Assembly: GCA_024743015.1 (NCBI GenBank)
Contig: JANSXJ010000007.1
Coordinates: 1 to 23,365 of the forward strand
Reading direction: 5' to 3'
DNA from: Hyphomonas sp.
Lineage (GTDB): Bacteria; Pseudomonadota; Alphaproteobacteria; Caulobacterales; Hyphomonadaceae
DNA length: 23,365 nt
The notes beneath the pieces were generated by a model. It was given only the letters and a program-made list of their open reading frames with translations, was not told the origin of the DNA and ran no database searches. The number at the start of each line of letters is the position of its first letter. Position 1 is the stretch's first letter. This document shows positions 8,629 through 15,102 of the stretch, piece after piece. Made by a program: the position numbers and the translations under genes.

Positions 8629-9662
8629 CAGAGCTTGCTATAGGCGTCGCGGACCATGCCAGCGACTTCCAAACATGCGGTACGCGCCGCCGGAACCACG
8701 GCGGTAAATGCGGTAAAGCCATGTGCGAGACTGTCATAGCATTTGAATGTCACATCGACTCCCGCGGCTTCCAGCTTCCGGGCGTAGGCTGCGCCGTCAT
8801 CGACGAGGGGATCGAAGCCCGCTGTCGCAATAATCGCTGGTGGGAGGCCCTCAAGCCGACTTTCCTGGGCCGGTGACAGTAACACATTGGCGCGATCAAA
8901 CTCGTCCGGCAGGTACTGTTTCATGAACCATTGCATTGTGTCGGTTGAGAGCGGGTAGGTGTCACCATAGGTGGTTGCCGACGGAAACTCCGTCACCAGG
9001 TCGGTCGCAGGATAGAGCAGCAATTGAAGCTCGGGCTTCGGCATACCGCGTCGGGTCGACTCCTGAGCGATGATGGCGCTAAAATTTCCGCCCATACTGT
9101 CGCCGCCAATCGCCACGCGACCTGCCGGGGCGCCGTACTTTTCTGCATTGCTCAGCGCCCACTCATAAGCCGAGATGCAGTCTTCCAATCCGGTGGGGAA
9201 CTTGTGCTGCGGGGCCAATCTGTAATCCACAGACACCACTGGGCATTTCGCCACCTTGGCGATCATGGAGCAAAAGGCGTGGCAGGCCTCGACATTCAGG
9301 ATGACGCCGCCGCCCATATGCCAGTACGCCATCATTGGTGCCGACGCATCCTGATCATCAGGTTGGTAGAGCCGGACAGGGATCTGATGGCCGTCCTTGC
9401 CGGGAATGGTCATGTCTTCGAACCGCACGCCAGGCTCGGGCTTAGCGGCGAACATGCCGAGACCCTCGATCGCAGCGGCCTGAGCAATCTCGGGCTCGAG
9501 CGATGACATGGGCGGTTGGTTGGCTGCACCATGCGCAATGAATTGCAAGTTCGGGTCGAGCGTGCGCCCGCCAATCACAACGGGTTTACCACCCGCCATC
9601 TTGATTTTGACGCTGGCAGGTAGCTTTAATAACAGCTTCGCAATCGTCGCCTGAAGACTCAT
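8628..9662 (-). CDS. HSL-type alpha/beta hydrolase (esterase)
   Basis: This 344-residue carboxylesterase-like protein is of the hormone-sensitive-lipase family. The likely catalytic triad is Ser189 in GGDSMGG, Asp284 in GFDPLVDDG and His314 in LAHGF. The oxyanion loop reads HMGGG (115-119) instead of the usual HGGG, and the nucleophile elbow is GDSMG rather than GDSAG. SVDYRLAPQHKFP (about 144-156) is a strong family marker. GGGAGGG stands 8-10 bases before the ATG. It is preceded by tetR (44 bp gap) and coupled to the MDR gene. Beside a flavin monooxygenase, an esterase could hydrolyse ester or lactone products, which is inference. There is no signal peptide, so it is cytoplasmic. Confidence 0.9.
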   Translation of the reverse strand: MSLQATIAKLLLKLPASVKIKMAGGKPVVIGGRTLDPNLQFIAHGAANQPPMSSLEPEIAQAAAIEGLGMFAAKPEPGVRFEDMTIPGKDGHQIPVRLYQPDDQDASAPMMAYWHMGGGVILNVEACHAFCSMIAKVAKCPVVSVDYRLAPQHKFPTGLEDCISAYEWALSNAEKYGAPAGRVAIGGDSMGGNFSAIIAQESTRRGMPKPELQLLLYPATDLVTEFPSATTYGDTYPLSTDTMQWFMKQYLPDEFDRANVLLSPAQESRLEGLPPAIIATAGFDPLVDDGAAYARKLEAAGVDVTFKCYDSLAHGFTAFTAVVPAARTACLEVAGMVRDAYSKL

Positions 9663-9698
9663 CCACCGACCCTCCCAATTATGATCTGATTGGGATCT

Positions 9699-9720
9699 AA
9701 TCTGACTTAGCGGTCAGATT
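9699..9720. promoter_or_regulatory. Inverted repeat between tetR and esterase gene
   Basis: AATCTGAC-TTAGCG-GTCAGATT has perfect 8-bp arms. It spans the tetR stop codon and lies 37 bp upstream of the esterase ATG. It could be a TetR operator or a transcript hairpin. There is no T-run on either side, which argues against an intrinsic terminator. Confidence 0.5.
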
Positions 9721-10336
9721 TGGCAAGCGCCTCAATGCCCGCGAGCATCAGTTTTGTGGCGAATTCGGTTGCTCCCGCCGCGTCAACCGGGCGACGCTCC
9801 AGCATATGATCGCCCATCTCCCGCGCAATCCCGATTGCGGCGGCGGTTAAATACTCGAGATCGAGATGCGCAAGCCCGATCTTGTCCATGACAATCTCAA
9901 GATCCGCCCGGATTTCATCCGAAACCGTCTGCATTTCGGGTGTATCGATGCGGACACCGATCAGGCTCATATGCGGCGTTCCGGCTTCGATTGCAGGGTC
10001 ATTCTCTTCGGCCAGGAAACTGAAATAGGCGCCAAAGGCCGCATGCAGATAGGATTCAAGATCCTGCGCTTCCTCTCGCACTTTCTGCAAAAGGGGGCGA
10101 AAGCGTTGTACGCTGTCATTGGCGATCGCCTCAAACACTTCTTCTTTGGACTTGAAGTAGTTGTAGAATGTACCGCTGGCGAGATCCGTTTCGCGGATGA
10201 TGTCCCGGATGTTTGCTGCGTCATAGCCAATGCGCGCAAAGACGATACGCGCTGCCTCCAGAATCGCCGTCCGGTTGGCTTCTTTTGCGCGGGCGCGCTT
10301 GCCCATTCGTGCAGCTGGTTCAGCCGTGATCGTCAT
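9707..10336 (-). CDS. TetR/AcrR family transcriptional regulator
   Basis: From the ATG at 10336 the protein has 209 residues, normal for TetR. The N-terminal helix-turn-helix (about 15-65) contains AILEAARIVFARIGYDAANIRDI and the recognition-helix signature ASGTFYNYFKSKEEVF. The C-terminal ligand domain is divergent and its effector unknown. A GTG start at 10363 would add nine residues; I prefer the ATG because the family usually begins shortly before the basic helix and GAGGG lies upstream. It sits between the FMO/M23/DUF6498 genes and the esterase/MDR genes, all on the same strand, and is the natural local repressor. A near-perfect palindrome (10378-10390) lies about 42 bp upstream of its start. 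Confidence 0.92.
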   Translation of the reverse strand: MTITAEPAARMGKRARAKEANRTAILEAARIVFARIGYDAANIRDIIRETDLASGTFYNYFKSKEEVFEAIANDSVQRFRPLLQKVREEAQDLESYLHAAFGAYFSFLAEENDPAIEAGTPHMSLIGVRIDTPEMQTVSDEIRADLEIVMDKIGLAHLDLEYLTAAAIGIAREMGDHMLERRPVDAAGATEFATKLMLAGIEALAKSDR

Positions 10337-10377
10337 GTGATTCCGTATCCCTCTGGAGGACACCTTGTTCAGATTGG

Positions 10378-10421
10378 TGACGGATCGTCAACTTTTAAGT
10401 TGCGCTGCACCGTCAATTTGC
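10378..10421. promoter_or_regulatory. Candidate TetR operator region upstream of tetR
   Basis: TGACG-GAT-CGTCA (10378-10390) is a perfect palindrome with a 3-bp centre. The block GACGGATCGTCAACTT (10379-10394) recurs with one mismatch at 13199-13214, and CGTCAATTTGC (10411-10421) recurs exactly at 13188-13198. Part of the site overlaps the 3' end of the DUF6498 gene. On the minus strand the site also supplies a TTGACG that could be a -35 element. Confidence 0.5.
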
Positions 10422-11065
10422 AACCGCCGTCGAACGCTCAGGAAAACACCCCAGATCGCGCGGAGCAGGATGAGCGCGAGCACACCCCAAAGCGGTTCGC
10501 CGAGCGCGGCCATGGCGAAGGCTCCTGCGAAAATTGCGATATGGAGCACAATCACCCGGCCATATGGCTTCATCATCTCCTGGTCGATTGAGGTCTCTCG
10601 ATACTCTCCCCGCAGGATGAAATCCTGGATGAAAAGAAAAATCTGCACTGCAATTATCGCAAGAACAAAGGTCGGCATGCTGGCCCCGGATTGCAGGGCT
10701 TCCTGCACAAGTCCAACAGGGGTCGGGAAGCTCGGCCCGCCCGATGTGTTCATGTTCGCGAATGCGCTGACAAACACGCCATGTACAAAGCAGAACATGC
10801 CATAGTGAAAGACGAAAAAAGGTCCGATGAACAGCAATCCAAGCGCTCCGATCACGTGCTCTCTGACGCTCGCTGCGACCATTTTCGCGAGCGCGACAGC
10901 GCCGATGATCAGGTTTTCAAGCCAATAAAGGAAGACAAGCGGTGCGGCTCCCCAGCCAAGCGTCAGGACCGCCCAGATCGGAAACAGGTCGACCGCAAGA
11001 ATGACCCAGGCGACCGGATCACGATAGGTGCGCGCAAGTGTGTTTGGATCGAGAAAGCTCAGCAA
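10388..11065 (-). CDS. DUF6498-type integral membrane protein
   Basis: This 225-residue protein has about five to six hydrophobic segments (near 18-45, 48-65, 70-95, 128-150, 170-190 and 193-208). The motif FLYWLENLIIGAVALAKM (about 45-62) and the conserved FFVFHYGMFCFVHGVFV (about 83-99) fit the DUF6498 family as I remember it. Function is unknown; it is an inner-membrane protein. The only usable start is a TTG at 11065: an in-frame TAG lies eight codons upstream and there is no ATG or GTG before the first membrane segment. It starts 17 bp after the M23 gene, so it is probably translated from the monooxygenase-led transcript. Its 3' end overlaps the putative operator of tetR. Confidence 0.75.
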   Translation of the reverse strand: MLSFLDPNTLARTYRDPVAWVILAVDLFPIWAVLTLGWGAAPLVFLYWLENLIIGAVALAKMVAASVREHVIGALGLLFIGPFFVFHYGMFCFVHGVFVSAFANMNTSGGPSFPTPVGLVQEALQSGASMPTFVLAIIAVQIFLFIQDFILRGEYRETSIDQEMMKPYGRVIVLHIAIFAGAFAMAALGEPLWGVLALILLRAIWGVFLSVRRRLQIDGAAQLKS

Positions 11066-11082
11066 TGATCGATGCCCCGAGA

Positions 11083-11763
11083 TCAGCTATTGCCATCCAA
11101 ACCACTCCATCGCTGAAAGTCCAGCGGGTTGTTGGCCTTCAGGCCCCAGGATTTTTTCGGGGTGTTATAATTCCCGGTCAGGATTTCGTAGTGGACGTGA
11201 ACGGCAGTCGCATTTCCCGTGCGCCCCATCATTCCGAGTGGTTGCCCAAACCCGATCTTCTGGCCGGGTGAAAGTCCTTCAGCGAAATAGGCGAGGTGAG
11301 CGTAGCGCGTATAAACGCCGTTTCCGTGTCCGATCAGGACCTGATACCCAAATCCGGATTGTCGGCTGACTTCCAGCACACGCCCGGGGCCTGCAGAATA
11401 TATCGGAACAGCGGGCTTTGCCTGAAGGTCGATGCCTTTATGCATAGAGCTAAAGCGCGGCCCGAACCCAGACGTCATGCAAGCGCCGTTCGCTGGTGAT
11501 GCCGCTAGAATAATACCGTTGGCGACAATCAGAGCGTTATAATTGAGGATCCGACCATATGAGTCCGTTGCTGGCCGGTTTGAAAATGACGGTGTGCAGG
11601 CATAAAGGTGATAGTCCGGTTTGAACGGCCCTTGTTGCGCGCGAGGTGAGCTTGGCGTTGACGACGGAGTCGTGATCGGGCCCTGCGGATACTGAACCGG
11701 AGGTGGCGGAGACGAGCATGCGAAGAGGCTCGCAGCTGCCAGCCCCGCAACGATGGTTCGCAT
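11083..11763 (-). CDS. M23 (LytM-type) peptidoglycan endopeptidase lipoprotein
   Basis: This 226-residue protein has a lipobox ASLFAC (Cys16), then a Pro/Ser-rich linker (about 17-45) and a C-terminal M23 domain. The zinc site is complete: His108 and Asp112 in MHKGID, and His191 in the HVH motif, with likely catalytic His156 (YAHL) and His189. It should therefore be an active endopeptidase that cuts peptidoglycan cross-bridges from a lipid-anchored position in the periplasm, unlike the degenerate EnvC/NlpD activators. It lies 18 bp after the monooxygenase gene and 17 bp before the DUF6498 gene. Why a wall hydrolase sits in a cluster of oxidative enzymes is not evident; it may be a passenger. 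Confidence 0.9.
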   Translation of the reverse strand: MRTIVAGLAAASLFACSSPPPPVQYPQGPITTPSSTPSSPRAQQGPFKPDYHLYACTPSFSNRPATDSYGRILNYNALIVANGIILAASPANGACMTSGFGPRFSSMHKGIDLQAKPAVPIYSAGPGRVLEVSRQSGFGYQVLIGHGNGVYTRYAHLAYFAEGLSPGQKIGFGQPLGMMGRTGNATAVHVHYEILTGNYNTPKKSWGLKANNPLDFQRWSGLDGNS

Positions 11764-11781
11764 TGTCCTGCTCCTGATACT

Positions 11782-13122
11782 CTACACAGACACGCGGGCG
11801 CGTTTTCGTCCCTTCTCGATTTCTTGCATGAGGTCTCTTACATAAGTGTTGAAATCCACCTGCATTGTGTGACGAACTGCCTGATAAAAGTGGCCCATAT
11901 GTGTCTTTTCATCGGCCTCGGTGATCCGATGCATCTCCTGAGCGCTCGGGAGGGCATATTCCCCGGCAACCAGGGCGGTGACGAGTTTTGACTGCTGTTC
12001 CGCAAAATTTACGAGTGTGGGCAGGGGCTGCGCCAGGGCGAGGAAGAACAGATTCTCATATCCGGGCTTCACCATCCGCTTGAATAGCGGGAACCGGTTA
12101 TCTTTCGGCGTCAGCTCGGGATCCTCGAAGAACGGGAAGGAGACTTTGTACCCGGTCGCCCACACAATCGCGTCGATCTCTTCTCGGCTGCCATCGGTGA
12201 AAATGACGGCATTTGGCTCGAAGCGTTCGATTGCGCCTTTGGCGGTGATGTCGCCGCATCCGACCCGGGTCAGGAACTCCCCGGAGACCGATGGATGAGC
12301 ATCGAGCGGCTCATGATCCGGCTTTGGCAGACCATAGTCTTCAGGATTGCCGATCTCTTTCTTGATCTTGGAACGGGCGAGCGCGCGGCCAATACTTGCC
12401 GGCATCCAGCTGGGGAGCACGGCTTTGTCGGCGGGTTGGCCGCCCAGATATTTTGGCAGCACCCAGACACCGCGCCGCATCGAGATGATCAACTTCTCGG
12501 CGATAGGTCGCTGAGACAGCTCCGACGAGATATCCATGGCCGAATTGCCGGCGCCGACAACCAGGATCTTTTTACCGCGAAAGTCATATGGCTCGAACGG
12601 GTCTTCATAATTGTGGCTATGGATCTGGTATCCGGCAAACGTGTCCTGCCCGGGATAGTCGTCCGGCGTGCGAGGATCCCAATGGTGCCCATTGCCGACA
12701 AACAGCCATTGATAGATGCGGGTCTCTCCGTTCGAGAGCGTCACATCCCAATCACCATCGTCCCGCCGCACCGCCTTGTCGACGCTGGTATTGAACGTGA
12801 TCGTTTCGCGCAGGCCGAAATGATCAACATAATCATGGAAGTATTGCAGCAGCTGGCTGTGATGGGGGAAGTCCGGCCAGTCTTCGGGGACGGGGTAATC
12901 CTCAAAGGCCAGGCGCCATTTCGACGTATCGATGTGCAAGCTCTGATAACACGACGACATGCCGTTCGGGTTCTTGTAATACCAGTTCCCACCAATATCG
13001 TCGGACGCCTCGAAACAATCATAGGCGATGCCATAATCTTTCAGCCGCTTGGCCATGGTGAAGCCGCTGCAGCCCGCTCCGATGATGCATGCTTTTCCTG
13101 CCTTTTCAGCATCAAAAGCCAT
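11782..13122 (-). CDS. Flavin-containing (FMO-type) monooxygenase
   Basis: This 446-residue class B flavoprotein monooxygenase has an FAD site GAGCSG (15-20) followed by DDIGGNWYY. It also has the fingerprint F162-x-G164-x3-H168-x3-Y172, an NADPH Rossmann site VVGAGNSAMD (188-197) and the late IVWATGYK motif. The fingerprint ends in Tyr as in FMOs, not Trp as in typical Baeyer-Villiger enzymes, although some FMO-like enzymes also do Baeyer-Villiger chemistry. It would use NADPH and O2 to oxygenate an organic substrate in the cytoplasm. GGGAGGA stands before the ATG. It is the first gene of the minus cluster and diverges from the thioesterase genes across a region bearing the repeated CGTCAA motifs. 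The substrate is unknown. Confidence 0.92.
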   Translation of the reverse strand: MAFDAEKAGKACIIGAGCSGFTMAKRLKDYGIAYDCFEASDDIGGNWYYKNPNGMSSCYQSLHIDTSKWRLAFEDYPVPEDWPDFPHHSQLLQYFHDYVDHFGLRETITFNTSVDKAVRRDDGDWDVTLSNGETRIYQWLFVGNGHHWDPRTPDDYPGQDTFAGYQIHSHNYEDPFEPYDFRGKKILVVGAGNSAMDISSELSQRPIAEKLIISMRRGVWVLPKYLGGQPADKAVLPSWMPASIGRALARSKIKKEIGNPEDYGLPKPDHEPLDAHPSVSGEFLTRVGCGDITAKGAIERFEPNAVIFTDGSREEIDAIVWATGYKVSFPFFEDPELTPKDNRFPLFKRMVKPGYENLFFLALAQPLPTLVNFAEQQSKLVTALVAGEYALPSAQEMHRITEADEKTHMGHFYQAVRHTMQVDFNTYVRDLMQEIEKGRKRARVSV

Positions 13123-13187
13123 GATTGATCCTCCCGTGAGGTTACCGGTTTATCGTTAAGGTGAGATGGTATATCCGCTTACGCCAA

Positions 13188-13215
13188 CGTCAATTTGCGA
13201 CGGAGCGTCAACTTG
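13188..13215. promoter_or_regulatory. Candidate operator in monooxygenase/thioesterase divergon
   Basis: This contiguous block contains CGTCAATTTGC (13188-13198) followed directly by GACGGAGCGTCAACTT (13199-13214). Both blocks recur upstream of tetR at 10411-10421 and 10379-10394. GACG-GAG-CGTC forms an inverted repeat. The block ends 11 bp before the thioesterase ATG, so bound protein should affect that gene and possibly the divergent monooxygenase gene. Confidence 0.5.
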
Positions 13216-13225
13216 TGAGGTCCTG

Positions 13226-13708
13226 ATGGACGAAAGCATTTCCAGCCTGGACAAGCGGATCGAACTGATGCGCCAGCACATGGACGGCATGACTCAGGTC
13301 GTACCATGGGCCCGCGAGACGGGCTTTAAAGTAACCCGCGTTGAGCGGGGTCAGGTCTGGGGCGTACAGCCTTTCGCCGAACATCTGGTCGGAGATGTCG
13401 ATGCGCAAGTGATCCATGGCGGAGCGATCACAACGCTGCTCGACAATCTGAGCGGCATGGCCTGCGCGGCGTCGCTTGAAGAGTTTCGTTTCGTCGCCAC
13501 TCTGGATCTGCGCATCGACTATATGCGCCCAGCAGACAGTGGCCGCGACATTATCGGCGAGGCAGAATGTTATCACGTGACCAAATCCGTCGCCTTTACG
13601 CGGGCCTGGGCGTATCATGACAGCCGGGACAAGGTGATTGCCACCGCGCAAGGTGCCTTCGCAATCAACAAGCCACGCCCGAAGGCCAGCCTGGGAGTTC
13701 CGGAATGA
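13226..13708 (+). CDS. PaaI-family hotdog thioesterase (first of pair)
   Basis: From the ATG at 13226 the protein has 160 residues. It is a single hotdog domain with the active-site motif HGGAITTLLDNLSG (His64, Gly65-66, catalytic Asp73), so it should hydrolyse an acyl-CoA or aryl-CoA thioester in the cytoplasm. GAGG six bases upstream supports this start. An alternative ATG at 13166 would add 20 residues translated from the operator-like repeat and is less likely. Its stop overlaps the ATG of a second hotdog gene (ATGA), so the two are co-translated and may form a mixed oligomer. It diverges from the FMO gene, with about 100 bp between the start codons. Confidence 0.9.
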   Translation: MDESISSLDKRIELMRQHMDGMTQVVPWARETGFKVTRVERGQVWGVQPFAEHLVGDVDAQVIHGGAITTLLDNLSGMACAASLEEFRFVATLDLRIDYMRPADSGRDIIGEAECYHVTKSVAFTRAWAYHDSRDKVIATAQGAFAINKPRPKASLGVPE

Positions 13709-14142
13709 GCGAGACCCTCTCCCGCGGCCAGCAGCTCGAAGGCTTTCTGAAACGCGTCCCGATCGTTCAGACTTTGGGTATGCGCTGTGATATCAAAGGC
13801 GATGACATGACCACGGTCCTGCCATTCCAGGACAAGCTGATCGGCAATTTTACCATCAAGGCGCTGCACGGCGGCGCGATCGGAACCTTTTTGGAAATGA
13901 CGGCTATGGCACAGCTCTTTCTGGTCTCCGATGTCGAGCGCCCCGCGCGCACGATCAACATCACCGTCGACTATTTGCGTCAGGGCAAAGCTGAGGACCT
14001 CTATGGTCGCGCCCGCGTGATCAAACTTGGCCGCCGAATGGCCTCCGTGACGGCCGAGGCCTGGCAAAGCGAACGCGACAAACCGGTGGCAGCTTTGCAC
14101 GGACATTTTCTGCTGAATCGCTCTGGCGAGCAGAGTGGTTAG
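13705..14142 (+). CDS. PaaI-family hotdog thioesterase (second of pair)
   Basis: This 145-residue single hotdog domain has the motif HGGAIGTFLEMTAM (His55, Gly56-57). The catalytic acid position holds Glu64, where the preceding paralogue has Asp73. Both acids are known among hotdog thioesterases, so activity is plausible but the substrate preference may differ. The two neighbours share fold and motif order but little other sequence, so the duplication is old or the genes were brought together. It overlaps the first thioesterase gene by 4 bp, and the HDAC-family gene follows 16 bp downstream. Confidence 0.9.
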   Translation: MSETLSRGQQLEGFLKRVPIVQTLGMRCDIKGDDMTTVLPFQDKLIGNFTIKALHGGAIGTFLEMTAMAQLFLVSDVERPARTINITVDYLRQGKAEDLYGRARVIKLGRRMASVTAEAWQSERDKPVAALHGHFLLNRSGEQSG

Positions 14143-14158
14143 CTCCATATCCCGGGTC

Positions 14159-15049
14159 ATGCTGCCCATCGTCCACCACCCTGACTATGACGCTGCCTCG
14201 GTCGGCGATGATCATCGCTTTCCGATGCGCAAGTATTCGCTCGTGGCAGAGATTTTACGGGATCGCGGGTATGACCTCGAAGCGCCAATCCATGCCTCGC
14301 AAGCTGCGCTCGAGCGGGCGCATGATCCCTCCTATGTGCACGGCGTCCTGACCAGCGCGCTCGATCGCAAGACAGCACGTCGTGTTGGATTTGAGATGAC
14401 GCCCGCGATTGCGGCGCGGACCCGAGCTTCAGTTGGTGGCACAGAATTGGCGGCGCGCCGGGCGCTGGAGGCGGGAGCTGCGGTCAATCTCGCGGGTGGA
14501 AGTCACCACGCGGACGATCAGGGCGGAGCGGGTTTTTGCGTTTTCAACGATGTTGCGGTTGCAGCGCTTAGTCTGCTGGACGAGGCGCGTGTTCAACGCA
14601 TCGCTGTGATTGACCTTGATGTCCATCATGGCGACGGAACCGCCTTGATCTTCGCCAATGATCCGCGTGTGTTCACAGCTTCACTGCATTGCGAGGAGAA
14701 CTGGCCGCGGACCAAACCGCCGTCCGACCTGGACGTGGGCCTGCCGCGCGAGACCGAAGACGACGCGTATCTGGCGGCGGCGCAGAAGCTCGTTCGTGAG
14801 ACGCTGGCCGCAGCCCGTCCAGACCTGGTCTTCTACAATGCCGGGGTCGATCCACACATTGATGACCGGTTGGGGCTGCTCAGCCTCAGTGATCATGGTT
14901 TGAAAGCGCGGGATCGCCTGGTCGCCAATGCCTGCGCCGCGTCCGGGGTTCCAGTGGTTGGAGTGCTTGGTGGCGGCTACAGCAAGGATGCGCGCGCGGT
15001 CGCGCTGCGACACACCTATCTGGTCGACGCGTTGCAAGAAATTGTCTGA
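14159..15049 (+). CDS. Histone deacetylase superfamily (HDAC/AcuC-like) hydrolase
   Basis: From the ATG at 14159 the protein has 296 residues. It shows a complete arginase-fold deacetylase site: tandem His116-His117 in GGSHHADD, GFCVFNDVAVAA (about 125-136), zinc ligands Asp154 and His156 in IDLDVHHGDGT, Asp231 in NAGVDPH, and the transition-state Tyr274 in GGGYS. It should remove acetyl or other acyl groups from lysine side chains or small amines; bacterial members include AcuC and polyamine deacetylases. A GTG at 14135 would add eight residues and overlap the thioesterase gene, but the conserved N-terminus IVHHPDYDA favours 14159. It follows two thioesterase genes and precedes recQ on the same strand. 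The true substrate cannot be told. Confidence 0.92.
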   Translation: MLPIVHHPDYDAASVGDDHRFPMRKYSLVAEILRDRGYDLEAPIHASQAALERAHDPSYVHGVLTSALDRKTARRVGFEMTPAIAARTRASVGGTELAARRALEAGAAVNLAGGSHHADDQGGAGFCVFNDVAVAALSLLDEARVQRIAVIDLDVHHGDGTALIFANDPRVFTASLHCEENWPRTKPPSDLDVGLPRETEDDAYLAAAQKLVRETLAAARPDLVFYNAGVDPHIDDRLGLLSLSDHGLKARDRLVANACAASGVPVVGVLGGGYSKDARAVALRHTYLVDALQEIV

Positions 15050-15102
15050 TCACACGCTCTGATCGCTTGTTTCGTGGCGCGATTCCTTTGACAGCTCTGG
15101 AA

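Noticed and set aside
8065..8643. 192-codon open frame antisense to the MDR gene
   Set aside because: It is opposite a clear quinone oxidoreductase and has no recognisable features.
9678..9706. Promoter for the esterase gene with -10 CATAAT on the minus strand
   Set aside because: The transcript would start at or inside the Shine-Dalgarno, and no -35 hexamer fits.
9866..10591. 241-codon open frame antisense to tetR and DUF6498
   Set aside because: It crosses two well-supported minus-strand genes and their regulatory gap and shows no family motifs.
12295..13128. 277-codon open frame antisense to the monooxygenase gene
   Set aside because: It lies opposite a gene with full FMO motifs, has no recognisable domain, and is a codon-bias shadow of high-G+C coding sequence.
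13166..13225. Longer N-terminus for the first thioesterase (ATG at 13166, with AAGGTGAG before it)
   Set aside because: The added 20 residues are translated operator-like repeats, and the ATG at 13226 has a well-spaced GAGG and a family-typical N-terminus.
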